Source: Paenibacillus sp. FSL H7-0331
GTDB taxonomy: Bacteria > Bacillota > Bacilli > Paenibacillales > NBRC-103111
NCBI RefSeq assembly: GCF_001956045.1
Contig: NZ_MRTH01000007.1
Coordinates: 186,001-250,000, forward strand
DNA length: 64,000 nucleotides
Direction: 5' to 3'
The number at the start of each line of letters is the position of its first letter. The first letter of the stretch is position 1. The position numbers and the translations under genes were made by a program. Shown piece by piece: positions 53,315-62,816 of this stretch. The notes under the pieces were generated by a model. That model was not told where the DNA came from and made no database searches. It saw nothing but the letters and a program-made list of their open reading frames with translations.

Positions 53315-53821
53315 ATGCCCAACAGGAAAACCGAACAATTACTTACTCGTTGCATTACCGATCACAAGGAGAATGTATACCGACTGGCCTACAGCTATGT
53401 CAAGAATAAAGAGGATGCGCTCGATATTGTTCAAGACTCGATTTACAAAGCTTTGACGTCCATCGAGCTTCTCAACAAGCCTGAAGCCGTCAAGAGCTGG
53501 TTCTACAGAATTGTGGTCTACACCTCTTTAGATTTTCTGAGGAAACAAAAAAAGGTTCAAATCGTAGATGAAGAAACGATCGAATCCTACAGCCCTGGGA
53601 CGGCAGACATTTATCCCGATGTTGATTTGGAACAAACGTTAGACAATCTTCCCCATAAGTATCGAAGTGTCATCGTGCTTAGATATTTTGAAGATTTAAA
53701 AATTGAGGAAGTCGCTGACATATTAAATGAAAACGTCAATACGATCAAAACCCGGCTCTATCAGGCTCTCCAAATATTGAGAGTCACTATGAATGACGAA
53801 TCTGCCAAGGAGGTACAATAA
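53315..53821 (+). CDS. ECF sigma factor (SigV-like)
   Basis: The protein of about 168 residues is an RNA polymerase ECF sigma factor: region 2 with NVYRLAYSYVKNKEDALDIVQDSIYKALTS and WFYRIVVYTSLDFLRK, and region 4 with LDNLPHKYRSVIVLRYFEDLKIEEVADILNENVNTIKTRL. TTG codons at 53306 and 53309 are also possible starts after AAAGG. The next gene, directly joined at 53822, encodes an RsiV-like anti-sigma factor, so this pair should answer a cell-envelope signal such as lysozyme; that role is inferred from Bacillus SigV-RsiV. Confidence 0.88.
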   Translation: MPNRKTEQLLTRCITDHKENVYRLAYSYVKNKEDALDIVQDSIYKALTSIELLNKPEAVKSWFYRIVVYTSLDFLRKQKKVQIVDEETIESYSPGTADIYPDVDLEQTLDNLPHKYRSVIVLRYFEDLKIEEVADILNENVNTIKTRLYQALQILRVTMNDESAKEVQ

Positions 53822-54697
53822 ATGGATACTCAATTCAAAAAGCTGCAGGATGAATACAAACAAGTCCCTATTCCTGAGGAACTGGACCTTATCGTCAACC
53901 GAGCCTTACGTAAAGGTAGAAAAAAACGGATTCCCACTAAATGGCTAGCTGGAGTTAGTGCGGCGGCGCTGCTTTTTGTTATCGGAATCAACACCAGCAC
54001 GACGGTGGCGAATGCTTTTTCCGCAATACCCGGGGTCGAGAGTATAGTCAAGGTGCTCACTTTTAAAGAGTATAAGATTGACGAGCCCTACTATAATGCT
54101 GACGTCAAGGTCCCCGCCATTACTAATCTCGATAATAAAGCATTAGAGCTTGAGCTCAACGAAAAATATCTGAAGGAAAACAAACAGCTATATGATGAGT
54201 TTCAAGCTGAAATGGAGTCATTAAAGAAAAATGGAGACGGCCACTTAGGGTTAGATACGGGGTATGAGGTGAAAACGGACAACGATCAACTATTGTCTAT
54301 CGGCAGATACGTAGTCAATACCGTAGGTTCATCTTCAACAACCATGAAATATGACACGATAGATAAGACGAATCAACTATTATTGAATCTACCGATGTTA
54401 TTTAAAGATGATCGATATATGAATGTAATCAGTGATAATATCAAGGAACAAATGAAAGCACGGATGAAGGCAGATCCTAATAAGATCTATTGGATTTCAA
54501 CTGAAAAAAATGACGTCCCCACAGAGGAATTTATGACCATTAAAAAGGATCAAAGCTTTTATATTAACAATGAGGGCAAATTGGTTATCTCCTTTGATAA
54601 ATACGAGGTGGCTCCCGGCTACATGGGAATTACAGAATTCATCATTCCAACCGATGTGCTTGCTGACGTTCTGGTTAGTCATCATTATGTTAAATAA
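53822..54697 (+). CDS. Anti-sigma factor of RsiV type (DUF4179/DUF3298-like)
   Basis: The 291-residue protein has a short cytoplasmic N terminus (about 1-40), one membrane helix (WLAGVSAAALLFVIGI, about 41-56) and an extracellular part whose end (EGKLVISFDKYEVAPGYMGITEFIIP) matches the DUF3298 domain that binds lysozyme in Bacillus RsiV. It should hold the sigma factor at the membrane until cleaved by site-1 and site-2 proteases. It starts immediately after the sigma gene, with AAGGAGG in the sigma gene's last codons. Confidence 0.87.
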   Translation: MDTQFKKLQDEYKQVPIPEELDLIVNRALRKGRKKRIPTKWLAGVSAAALLFVIGINTSTTVANAFSAIPGVESIVKVLTFKEYKIDEPYYNADVKVPAITNLDNKALELELNEKYLKENKQLYDEFQAEMESLKKNGDGHLGLDTGYEVKTDNDQLLSIGRYVVNTVGSSSTTMKYDTIDKTNQLLLNLPMLFKDDRYMNVISDNIKEQMKARMKADPNKIYWISTEKNDVPTEEFMTIKKDQSFYINNEGKLVISFDKYEVAPGYMGITEFIIPTDVLADVLVSHHYVK

Positions 54698-54698
54698 G

Positions 54699-55220
54699 TT
54701 ATCCAATCCAAAATCTCTTGATGATATTGCCATCTTCCATCACAAATTCAGATTCAAACACGCCGCCGTGCTTCAGAATGGTCTTTTCCGAGCCGATGTT
54801 GTCTTTGTCACATACTAACAGCACCTTATCCAAGCCAATTATCTTCGTGATTTGTAAGGTTTGGGCCAATAGAGCACTCGCGTACCCTTTGCGTCTATAA
54901 GAGGGTCGTATTCCATAACCAATATGTCCGCCGCTGTTCATGAGCTTCAGATTCAATCGATGACGGATGTTCGCCGCGCCTACAAGCAGGTTGTCCTCAT
55001 TCATCAGCCAGTAGGTCGAGTGAGGTACCCAATGGGGATTGGTTAACTTCTCCTCACTATCCTCTGAATATAAAGACTCCAGCATTGCCGTGAAATCGCT
55101 GGGGTCCTTTTCGACTACCCAAGGTACGATATCTTCACCGCTGCTTATCCAGTCGTCATAGAACGACAAGTAGGATTCACGGTATTCCATGGAAGGTTTA
55201 ACTAGTCGAACGGTATGCAT
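54699..55220 (-). CDS. GNAT family N-acetyltransferase
   Basis: The 173-residue protein has the GNAT acetyl-CoA loop in GYGIRPSYRRKGYASALL (about 101-118, R/Q-x-x-G-x-G/A type) followed by LVCDKDNIGSEKTILKHGG. This is typical of RimJ/YjbC-like enzymes. ATG at 55220 follows AGGAG at 8 bases; the longer frame to 55268 is rejected. It is convergent with the anti-sigma gene by one base. The acceptor is unknown. Confidence 0.88.
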   Translation of the reverse strand: MHTVRLVKPSMEYRESYLSFYDDWISSGEDIVPWVVEKDPSDFTAMLESLYSEDSEEKLTNPHWVPHSTYWLMNEDNLLVGAANIRHRLNLKLMNSGGHIGYGIRPSYRRKGYASALLAQTLQITKIIGLDKVLLVCDKDNIGSEKTILKHGGVFESEFVMEDGNIIKRFWIG

Positions 55221-55460
55221 CGCAATCACTCCTGATCCATTTTTTTCAATCACATGATCAGCTTGCAAATTTGTTTCAGACTCCCCAGTTTAATATTGTT
55301 AGTCATAATCATTAAAAATGATTATCTGATAAAATTAACATTACCTTCACGAGTGATTAAGGTTAAATTAATTAACCACTGGTATTCTATCAATACCCCT
55401 CCTCTTACATTAATGGTCAGACCCACATCATGTATATGATGCGGGTCTGATTTGCGTTTA
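55221..55460. other. Intergenic region with hairpin
   Basis: AT-rich, with the hairpin TCAGACCCACATCAT (55417-55431)/ATGATGCGGGTCTGA (55436-55450). It was probably the terminator of the relic gene to its right. Confidence 0.55.
55417..55450 (-). terminator. Hairpin after kinase/response-regulator relic
   Basis: A 15-bp stem with one mismatch (TCAGACCCACATCAT and ATGATGCGGGTCTGA, loop GTAT). On the minus strand no long T-run follows, so termination is probable but weak. Confidence 0.55.
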
Positions 55461-55828
55461 TTACATTTGCCCTATATGTATGGCGTCACCAGCAGCTGCG
55501 TAAATCCCCCGATATAACGTTAAACCATCCGTCATGCCAACACCGTTATCGCTTACGGTAATTTCCGTTCCGTCCAACCTTTGTGTCACTCTTATTGTGA
55601 CAATTCCGCCCTGGATATGATGTATGATACCATGTCAGCTCAAAGCTCGCACGTAAATATTGGGTAAAAGCCTCCAGACTGAGGCGTTCGCGGAACGAGC
55701 GATTCAGATCAGTCAAGGTTCGCACTCTGAATTTCAGCTCCAGCGCATCCATCGGTTTGGTAATAAAATCATTCGCACCGGAAGCTCTGATAATGAGAAC
55801 CGATTGTAATCGAACGTGTCAGCTCATA
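55461..55828 (-). pseudogene. Response-regulator/histidine-kinase relic
   Basis: Minus-strand frame one reads SGANDFITKPMDALELKFRV and RTLTDLNRSFRERLSLEAF, the end of a receiver domain (FITKPMD) and linker helix. A different frame then gives GGIVTIRVTQRLDG and TEITVSDNGVGMTDG, the G1 box of a HATPase_c kinase. The two are frameshifted and much of the middle is gone, so a hybrid REC-kinase gene has decayed here. A stop lies at 55461-55463. Confidence 0.75.
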
Positions 55829-55830
55829 GT

Positions 55831-57252
55831 TTACCCCCGCTTCGTCCATTCTCCTATAAATTCAGTATCCCTATAGGCAAAAAAGTTTTTCAAAATCTCT
55901 TCACGATCGTCCAGGAAAAGCTGGTCTGTCACGGTTGTTACGAGCTTCGGAATTCCATATCGCATACCTGAAAGTGCAGAGGCGGAAATCCCGCAGCTGA
56001 TCAATGCCGAATAACTAAAAGTAAAAAGTCCGTCCAGTTGCTTTTGGCCCTCTTCAGTACGACTTAAGAAAGCGAACCCAGGGCTAAGGTAAGGATGCGC
56101 GTCGAGCACAGGATTGGCCAGCTCTTCCGGGGCCTTGTAGCGGTCGCCCCAACGGGCAATATGTGTTTCAATAAGTCTCAGCTCGGGACGCAAGGCGGGA
56201 TCAGTGAGCAAACCTGTGCTGATAATCAGAAAATCAAAGTGGTATGTGCCTTGAGGCGTAGTCACCAATGCACCCTCACCAATAGCCTCAACATCAAGCC
56301 ACGGCGCATTCAAATGAACATTAAAACCTGGCCATGAAGCCGCACGTTCAAACGTATCGTTGGTCGGCGGCTGGTTGTGTTTAAAGAAATGGGCAATAGC
56401 CGCATATTTATCAGCGTCTGACAAGGCTGGAAAATGCTCGATCATACCGGAAACCTCCATCTGGCGAATCGGGTTGATGCGAGGAATCTCCTTGCGGCGG
56501 ACGAATACATGGGCCTCAGCTACACCTTCTGATAGAGCAAAATTGGCATTATCAAAGGCCGAAGCCCCACCACCCAAAACAGCCACCTTTTTGCCCTTAA
56601 GCGCTTCAAAGTCAATAGCCTCAGAGGTATGAGCGTAAAGATGCCTCGGTAAGTTGTCGGCAATCAGGGGAGGAACATGCCATTCGCCACCACCTTGAAT
56701 CCCCGTGGCCAGAATGACCTTGCGCGCCAGCAATGGACTGGATGAGATACCCGCTCCCTCCACATGCAGTCCGTGGATGCCTCCTTCTGCAGGCTCAATC
56801 AACTTCAGCTTGACCTCATTGATGACGGGCAGATTGAGAATTTTCCGATACCAGCGCAAATAGTTCATCCAGTCGCCCCGCGGAATCTTGACCAATGCCT
56901 CCCAGCCTTCCAGCCCCACTTGCGCTTCCCACCACGAGCGGAATGTCAGAGAAGGAATTCCAAGATCAATAGAGGTCAGATGCTTAGGCGTGCGCAGTGT
57001 CACCATTCGGGCATAAGTTTCCCAAGGCCCTTCCAATCCTTCGGAGTTTTCGTCGATAACCAGAATATTGGATACTCGCTCACGCAAAAGGCCGAAGGCC
57101 GCACCTAATCCGCTTTGACCCCCGCCGACGATCACTACATCATATACATGTCCATCAGGATGGTTAAGCGGTCGTACCCAGTTCGGCCCGCCGTAAGCGA
57201 GATAGGAAAGATCCGTTTTTACCCGTTCGTTCAAAGCCTCTAAGCTCATCAT
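55831..57252 (-). CDS. Flavin-dependent NAD(P)-binding monooxygenase-like protein
   Basis: The 473-residue protein has a first FAD-type glycine-rich motif VVIVGGGQSGLGAAFGLL (about 39-56) and a second NAD(P) motif VAVLGGGASAFDNA (about 208-221), as in lysine/ornithine N-hydroxylases and Baeyer-Villiger/FMO-type enzymes. DFLIISTG sits near residue 333. The substrate is not indicated by neighbours. ATG at 57252 or 57249 follows AAAGGAATGATCA. It stands alone. Confidence 0.88.
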   Translation of the reverse strand: MMSLEALNERVKTDLSYLAYGGPNWVRPLNHPDGHVYDVVIVGGGQSGLGAAFGLLRERVSNILVIDENSEGLEGPWETYARMVTLRTPKHLTSIDLGIPSLTFRSWWEAQVGLEGWEALVKIPRGDWMNYLRWYRKILNLPVINEVKLKLIEPAEGGIHGLHVEGAGISSSPLLARKVILATGIQGGGEWHVPPLIADNLPRHLYAHTSEAIDFEALKGKKVAVLGGGASAFDNANFALSEGVAEAHVFVRRKEIPRINPIRQMEVSGMIEHFPALSDADKYAAIAHFFKHNQPPTNDTFERAASWPGFNVHLNAPWLDVEAIGEGALVTTPQGTYHFDFLIISTGLLTDPALRPELRLIETHIARWGDRYKAPEELANPVLDAHPYLSPGFAFLSRTEEGQKQLDGLFTFSYSALISCGISASALSGMRYGIPKLVTTVTDQLFLDDREEILKNFFAYRDTEFIGEWTKRG

Positions 57253-57512
57253 TGATCATTCCTTTCTGTACGACCCGAATTAATTGTAAGGAAAATTGCC
57301 ATAAAGAGATGTTCCATTCATTTATACACTTATATACGTTATGTTTCATGACATAAAAGTGCTCTTGCCCACATTTTATCGCTTCTAACCTGACATTTCA
57401 ATTTGATCTACTGTTTATTGTAATTCGATCTAAATTTTAATGAGCTAATTGTTCAAAAAAACAAAGTAAACAAAAAGCCGAGTGCAAAATGCACCCGACC
57501 TCACGATCAACC
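57253..57512. other. Intergenic region with terminator
   Basis: AT-rich; it holds the terminator of the M14 gene at 57470-57500 and the FMO promoter. No gene is seen. Confidence 0.4.
57470..57501 (-). terminator. Terminator of M14 carboxypeptidase gene
   Basis: On the minus strand GTCGGGTGCA pairs with TGCACTCGGC (two G-U pairs) around TTT and is followed by TTTTTG. Confidence 0.8.
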
Positions 57513-58949
57513 CTATTTCTTCTCCTGTATCCAGCCATCTCCTGACCAGGTTCGGATTAGTATCCAATCATTCCAGCGTTCCAAGGTCTCAACCTCCTGC
57601 GGCTCCAATTGGCCGAGCAGCTCTGCCTCGTTCGCTTTGGGATATTTATAAATAGCTGTCTTTTCCTTCAGATTGATATGATTCGGATAACTCTCACTGT
57701 GTCCATGAAGATAAGCGGCTTGATTCAATCGAACCCATCTCGGACCGAGCCATGTTGGTATGCGGTACCAATCCCCCATGCGGGCATCCGATGTAACCCT
57801 TGCTTCCTTCAATTCCCCGCCAGTAGGAAACGAATCACTGGGGCGATTGTACAGCTGCACCGGCTCAAGCAGTTGAATGTTTTCCTCGACCTTTTCAATC
57901 GGGTAGCGCTCCCGCCACAGCTTGTATCCTTCTGAAGCCAGAAAAAGGCCGAGCGACTGATTTTTCTCCCATATGTCAGTAAATGTCCACAGGGGTAACT
58001 CGGTTTCTTCTTGATACGGTCCTAGTTCAGCGGTAAAACCGGGGCGCCCGAATTGCACAATAAACCAATCCGTGAAGCCGCCACCTGAAGGGTCCTTTTC
58101 CGGTTTGATTTGGCTGTATCCTGTCATGCCACTTATCGTATCGGCCATTTTCTTATCGCGCGCAACATATTCCGAAGCCGTATTGAAATGCCAATATAAC
58201 ACTTCGCCTGAGGTGTGATAGGAAAGGGCAATTTCCGGATCGCTCTCGTATGTAAATCGAATCATGCTGAGGGCTTCCGCTGTTTCCACCGGCTCTGAGC
58301 CCTTATAGTTTTTGAATGTCGGGTACTGGGGAGAATTACGAATGCCCGTCCACATCGCAGGATACTGACGGTTAATATCGATTCCTGTCGCATTTGCTTT
58401 CCAGCGTTTGAAATTAGTGCTGCCGCCGTTCATACTGAGCAGATAAGCATGGTACGATTCAGGAAAAGCATTCAGCCCTTCCTGCTGAAGTGCCACACCA
58501 TCCGGATTGACCATCGGCACAAACCAGATCGAACACTGATCCAGCAATTGACGAACAGGATAATGTTCATATCTCATATTATGCTCATAGGCATACGCGT
58601 AACGGTCTATCATATATAGGATTAGATTTGTCCCCATCCATTCCCTGGCATGCTGAGACCCATCTATGAGGATAGAGGCATCCCCTTTCCCGAGTTTTAC
58701 CGCCTTAATATCCCGGCCAAACCCTGTTGTCCCAATTGACTTCACCTCAATTAATTCAGGGTAAGCAGCTGCCAACTGGTCAATTTGTTGCGTCATCAAT
58801 TCATACGTGTACACCTGATAGGGATCAACAATCTCCTTGCTGACCGATTGCGAATCCGAGGCTATTACTACATTCCCCATCATAAGTAGGATTGCTAGAA
58901 TAGCTGCCAGCACTTGCAGCAGCTCTCTACTCTTTCTCTCTGTGCCCAA
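57513..58949 (-). CDS. Secreted M14-family zinc carboxypeptidase
   Basis: The 478-residue protein has a signal peptide (VLAAILAILLMMGNVVIA, cleavage near 31), a zinc carboxypeptidase domain with HxxE in GSQHAREWMG (His 100, Glu 103), MVNPDGV (about 150-156), a later zinc-ligand region LSYHTSGEVLYW and the catalytic Glu in GFTAELGPY. The C-terminal 130 residues form repeated short SH3-like cell-wall binding segments (GDWYRIPTWLGPRWVRLN, NDWILIRTWSGDGWIQEKK). It should cleave extracellular peptides or cell-wall stems. The start lies 21 bases before an AT-rich stretch; the exact RBS is weak. Confidence 0.87.
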   Translation of the reverse strand: MGTERKSRELLQVLAAILAILLMMGNVVIASDSQSVSKEIVDPYQVYTYELMTQQIDQLAAAYPELIEVKSIGTTGFGRDIKAVKLGKGDASILIDGSQHAREWMGTNLILYMIDRYAYAYEHNMRYEHYPVRQLLDQCSIWFVPMVNPDGVALQQEGLNAFPESYHAYLLSMNGGSTNFKRWKANATGIDINRQYPAMWTGIRNSPQYPTFKNYKGSEPVETAEALSMIRFTYESDPEIALSYHTSGEVLYWHFNTASEYVARDKKMADTISGMTGYSQIKPEKDPSGGGFTDWFIVQFGRPGFTAELGPYQEETELPLWTFTDIWEKNQSLGLFLASEGYKLWRERYPIEKVEENIQLLEPVQLYNRPSDSFPTGGELKEARVTSDARMGDWYRIPTWLGPRWVRLNQAAYLHGHSESYPNHINLKEKTAIYKYPKANEAELLGQLEPQEVETLERWNDWILIRTWSGDGWIQEKK

Positions 58950-59191
58950 GTCTCTCTCTCCTATAATGTATGATTACTCTTCCAGAGGAAGAATTTACAA
59001 AAATGCTTAGTTATTTTAATATATATCCGACAAAAAAACCATATTTCCGACTGTATTTTTACAAGAAATCTTCAGGAAAATGGTATTTTTTTGATAGTTT
59101 TATTAAAATAAAAGCATTTAGAGAGGGCAGACTAGTGGCAACATTCAGAGCGAGAGCGAAAAGACTTCTTCATACCATGCTTTATCCTGCT
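58950..59191. other. Intergenic region
   Basis: AT-rich, promoter of the M14 gene only. A plus-strand open frame from 58970 looks non-coding. Nothing else recognised. Confidence 0.35.
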
Positions 59192-59620
59192 TTATTCATA
59201 CACCATTACCCAATACCTTTCATCGGGACTGCCTTTTTCAACAACCTTTTTCCAGCCATTATTTTCGTAGAACTGCATTGCCTTTTGATTTTTAGATACA
59301 CATTTCAATGTTACTGGTTTATTCATTTTTTCTATGGCAGAATGAAGTAATTGACTACCAACTCCCTTTCCTGAACAATCAGGGTGAACAAATAAATTAT
59401 GAATAAAATTATCCGGCAAGTACAAAGAAGTAAATCCCATAATACGGGCGTCTTCTTCTGCTAAAATCATATATTCTCCTTCAGTATGCTTATCAAAGTC
59501 GTCCAAGGTCATTTCTTCTTTATTAGCCCACTCAAAACTGTTACGACGTGAGTCAAGGTATATTTGTCTTAATTCTGGATAGTCGGATTCCCTTGCTACT
59601 CTAATTTTCAAAATTTCCAC
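59192..59620 (-). CDS. GNAT family N-acetyltransferase
   Basis: The 142-residue protein is a compact GNAT enzyme: RVARESDYPELRQIYLDSRR at the start, FIHNLFVHPDCSGKGVGSQLLHSAI (about 72-96, acetyl-CoA loop CSGKGVG) and VSKNQKAMQFYENNGWKKV at the end. Substrate unknown. It resembles small YitH/PhnO-like acetyltransferases. It stands alone. Confidence 0.88.
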   Translation of the reverse strand: MEILKIRVARESDYPELRQIYLDSRRNSFEWANKEEMTLDDFDKHTEGEYMILAEEDARIMGFTSLYLPDNFIHNLFVHPDCSGKGVGSQLLHSAIEKMNKPVTLKCVSKNQKAMQFYENNGWKKVVEKGSPDERYWVMVYE

Positions 59621-59752
59621 ACTCTCTTTCTTCTAGAGGAGTTCATCCATTATAGTATATCCTAATAGGATACACGTCAGTATGGCATTATTTCCTCATA
59701 ATCAGTCTTTACTTAAAGATAACTGAAGACAACAATGGAAAGGATGATAGAT

Positions 59753-60205
59753 ATGATGGGTAAGATTGTTGGAGGCTGGTTGGTTACAACGTTTGGCTAT
59801 TTCCTTACGCTGTTTGCTATGGTTACACTGTATTCCATACTTTTCAAACAACCAGCTGATTACAATTGGGATCTTTCCGGCACTTTTATTGGTGTACCTT
59901 TGATAATCGTACCGTATCTGCTTGCAGGACTATATGTAAAAAGGTCTTTTGTCAAAAAACGCTCTGGAGCACTATGGGTCAGTATAATTCCTGTAATTAG
60001 TGAGCGTTTATTGATATACTTAATCGGTTATTTATTAATACTTGTTGGAGGCGATGGATCGATCAATGGTATTACAACAATGATGTTCATTCGTGGTGAA
60101 GCAGCACCTTACTATACGTATACTTATATGATCTGTGGTGTATTCAGCATTTGGGTTTGCATGATTACGGCTTCAACTCAACATAAGGCGGAGCTAGGAC
60201 ACTAA
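59753..60205 (+). CDS. Small membrane protein, unknown function
   Basis: The protein of about 150 residues has four predicted membrane helices (about 5-25, 42-62, 72-90, 118-136) and no motif that I recognise. ATG at 59753 follows GGAAAGG at 9 bases and is preferred to the in-frame ATG at 59735. It may be cotranscribed with the next two small genes on the plus strand, as gaps are 84 and about 98 bases, but promoters in between cannot be excluded. Confidence 0.65.
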   Translation: MMGKIVGGWLVTTFGYFLTLFAMVTLYSILFKQPADYNWDLSGTFIGVPLIIVPYLLAGLYVKRSFVKKRSGALWVSIIPVISERLLIYLIGYLLILVGGDGSINGITTMMFIRGEAAPYYTYTYMICGVFSIWVCMITASTQHKAELGH

Positions 60206-60289
60206 GTCATAAAATAAGCCTGGACAAGGGTACCTGCTGCATTGAACTCGTGCACGACCCAGCTATCCAGTAATAATGGAGGAATCTCA

Positions 60290-60598
60290 ATGAGTCAACG
60301 TTATCGAATCACAAGAGCACTACAGGACAATGACAATTCAGCGAAAACCATAACATTAGAAGAGTGCAAAAAGTATTTTTCTTCTAAACCTGATTTTTCC
60401 TATACCTCCGTATTTACGGTGACAGGCTCTACCAGCATGTCCATTGAAGGGGAGTTTTTCATGTGGAGCTGCGGCGATGCAAAGATCCCATTTCGGTACT
60501 ATCAAGGAGATATTTATGTATCTGGCACCAATGAAGCCGTAATTCCCAAAATGATTGAGGTTGCAGGCGAATTGGGTGCGGATGTGATGGAAGGATAA
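60290..60598 (+). CDS. Small soluble protein, unknown function
   Basis: The 102-residue product has no signal peptide or membrane helix; residues FSYTSVFTVTGSTSMSIEGEFFMWSCGD and IPFRYYQGDIYVSGT suggest a beta-rich fold. No family is recognised. ATG at 60290 lies 8 bases after AATGGAGG, a good ribosome site. Confidence 0.7.
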   Translation: MSQRYRITRALQDNDNSAKTITLEECKKYFSSKPDFSYTSVFTVTGSTSMSIEGEFFMWSCGDAKIPFRYYQGDIYVSGTNEAVIPKMIEVAGELGADVMEG

Positions 60599-60696
60599 AT
60601 TTAAATTCGAGTAAAGAAACGAAGTCGATTTATGAACGGATTTGCATGATTCATTTCTTTTATGGGAATCTTATGGATGAAATGGAGGCGATCTTG

Positions 60697-60846
60697 TTGA
60701 ACAAAAGTCAACAAATAGCAAAAATACAACAATTGGCTGAAGGTAAAATCGCGTTTCAAGCCAATATAGACAAGCAGGCTTTTGTAAATAGTCAGGTACA
60801 AGAGGATCTCCCGGAAACGCCTAATCAAGACCAAGATAAGCGATAA
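60697..60846 (+). CDS. Very small hydrophilic protein (49 residues)
   Basis: TTG at 60697 follows GGAGG at 8 bases and begins NKSQQIAKIQQLAEGK, ending rich in Gln, Asp and Lys. A terminator lies 36 bases after its stop. It could be a short regulator or remnant; function is unknown. The longer frame from 60646 has no ribosome site. Confidence 0.5.
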   Translation: MNKSQQIAKIQQLAEGKIAFQANIDKQAFVNSQVQEDLPETPNQDQDKR

Positions 60847-60881
60847 GCGTTCCTCATTTCAATCCGTGTTCGTGCCATGAC

Positions 60882-60922
60882 AAGAAGCCTTAATTCGGTG
60901 AATACCGGACTAAGGCTTCTTT
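60882..60922 (+). terminator. Terminator after small plus-strand genes
   Basis: AAGAAGCCTTA (60882-60892) pairs with TAAGGCTTCTTT (60911-60922), followed by GTTG. Confidence 0.8.
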
Positions 60923-61004
60923 GTTGCTTGGAAACTGGCTCATACTAGTAATTGTATTGCGATTACGAGCACGACGCCGTTCCATATTTAACAGATTGCT
61001 CTCT

Positions 61005-62768
61005 TCAGGCAAGATTGATCTCCCTAATCTTGTCAAGCGGCACCTTAGGCTTGCGCTCCTCGGTCAAGAGCCCATTCACCTCTTGCTGAACGTCGGTAAT
61101 TTGCGTATAACAGTACCCTACGATGTAATCCGTCTGCTTGATAGCCTCGTGAATGCCGCGGAAGCGTTCAAGAAACACTTCTTCCGAACCAACCTGACCG
61201 CCGTAGCCCCAGCCTTTGTCAGACTTGAAGGCAATGCCGCCAAATTCGCTGACGATGATCGGCTGTCCCTTGTAGCTGTAGCCGTCGGCAAAAGCGTATT
61301 TCCATTGGTTGAAAGTCTTCTCGTTGTTCACGATTTCGTCCTTGTTCGCATAACGTTTAAGGAATCGCTCCTTAGTTTCCACGTAATCATGCAGCGTCAA
61401 TATATCGGACACCGTATGCTCCCAGCCGTCGTTAGTTATGACCGGGCGATTCGGATCGAACGCCTTTGTTAAATAATAGATCGATTCGGTGAATTTCTGC
61501 TGCCTTTGATCCTTGAAAATGTTCATGATGCCCCACGATTCATTGAACGGAACCCACGTGATAATGGAAGGATGATTATACTGCTGGCGAACGACCTCCA
61601 TCCACTCCAATGTAAAATTTTGAACCGCATTATCATTAAATTCGAAGGTCGCAGCCATCTCGGACCATACAAGCACGCCTTTGACATCGCACCAGTACAG
61701 GAACCGGGCGTCCTCCACCTTCATGTGCTTACGGACACCGTTATACCCCATCTGCAGAAGGAGATCGATATCCGCGATCAGTGCATCCTCGGAAGGAGGC
61801 GTCAAATGGCTGTCCGGCCAATAGCCTTGATCCAGCAGTAACCGCTGGTAGATCGGAACATTGTTAAGCAGTACCTTGTCCTTCTCAATGGATATTTTTC
61901 TCATGCCAAAATAAGAGTAGACATGGTCAATCACGACATCGTCACGGTACAGAATAAACTCAACATCGTACAGATTCGGACGACCTGGGGCCCAGTAGCA
62001 ACGCTTCCACGGTCCGTTCATTTCGTGAACGAGATCGACCTCCAGCTGCAGCCAAGAGCGGTCAATCACCAAGCTTGCCTGCTTAACCTGACGGTCCTTC
62101 ATCGTAATAATCGTTTCCAGCCGAAGCCTGCTGCCAGAGTGGACATCGCCTTTGACCTGGTACTCAAAGCGAACGGTTGCGGAATCGACATCCGGCGTGA
62201 TTTTCACCGAATCGACGTATTCCCGATCTACATACTCCAGCCAAACGGTCTGCCATATACCCGTCGTCTGTACATAGAAGCATTCAAAGTTATCGTCCAC
62301 CCAACGCTGCTTGCCACGGGGCTGGGTCGTGTCTATACTGTCTTCCACCTTGATCGTTAGCTCGTTGGAAGATCCGATGGTTACAAAAGGTGCGATATCG
62401 AAGGAAAATGCCGAATAACCACCTTGATGCCTTCCGACGTATTCACCGTTAATCCAAACTTTCGCAATATAATCAACCGCTTGAAAATGCAGGAGAATTC
62501 GCTTGCCGGCAGCTTCCAACGGGATGTGCAGCACTCTGTTATACCAGACGTAAGGATGGTGCGCTTCTTCACCGATGCCGCTTGCCGCCGTCTCGTAAGT
62601 GAAAGGAACGATAATCTTATCGTCCCCGCCGAAGCTTCGCTGCCACCCCTTGGATTCACCTTCATTGGCATCATCGAAACCGAAGCTCCACTCACCGTTC
62701 AGATCAATCCAGTTATCCCTGACAAACTGAGGTCTCGGATAATTTTTTACATATTTCTTTGTCGTCAT
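61005..62768 (-). CDS. Glycoside hydrolase family 2 enzyme (beta-glucuronidase/galactosidase type)
   Basis: The 587-residue GH2 protein is the short form without the LacZ C-terminal part. It has the N-terminal sugar-binding domain (NWIDLNGEWSFGFDD, about 18-32; AAGKRILLHFQAVDYIAKVWINGEYVG, about 87-113), an Ig-like domain and a TIM barrel with acid/base Glu in WVPFNESWGIMN (about 410) and nucleophile Glu in IIVSEFGGIAF (about 510). It probably cleaves beta-galactosides or beta-glucuronides. ATG follows AGGAGCG. It lies 48 bases after the GH51 gene and is cotranscribed. Confidence 0.93.
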   Translation of the reverse strand: MTTKKYVKNYPRPQFVRDNWIDLNGEWSFGFDDANEGESKGWQRSFGGDDKIIVPFTYETAASGIGEEAHHPYVWYNRVLHIPLEAAGKRILLHFQAVDYIAKVWINGEYVGRHQGGYSAFSFDIAPFVTIGSSNELTIKVEDSIDTTQPRGKQRWVDDNFECFYVQTTGIWQTVWLEYVDREYVDSVKITPDVDSATVRFEYQVKGDVHSGSRLRLETIITMKDRQVKQASLVIDRSWLQLEVDLVHEMNGPWKRCYWAPGRPNLYDVEFILYRDDVVIDHVYSYFGMRKISIEKDKVLLNNVPIYQRLLLDQGYWPDSHLTPPSEDALIADIDLLLQMGYNGVRKHMKVEDARFLYWCDVKGVLVWSEMAATFEFNDNAVQNFTLEWMEVVRQQYNHPSIITWVPFNESWGIMNIFKDQRQQKFTESIYYLTKAFDPNRPVITNDGWEHTVSDILTLHDYVETKERFLKRYANKDEIVNNEKTFNQWKYAFADGYSYKGQPIIVSEFGGIAFKSDKGWGYGGQVGSEEVFLERFRGIHEAIKQTDYIVGYCYTQITDVQQEVNGLLTEERKPKVPLDKIREINLA

Positions 62769-62816
62769 TTCGTTCGTTTCGCTCCTCTGTTTATGCTAGT
62801 GGCAATCGCCATCCTG

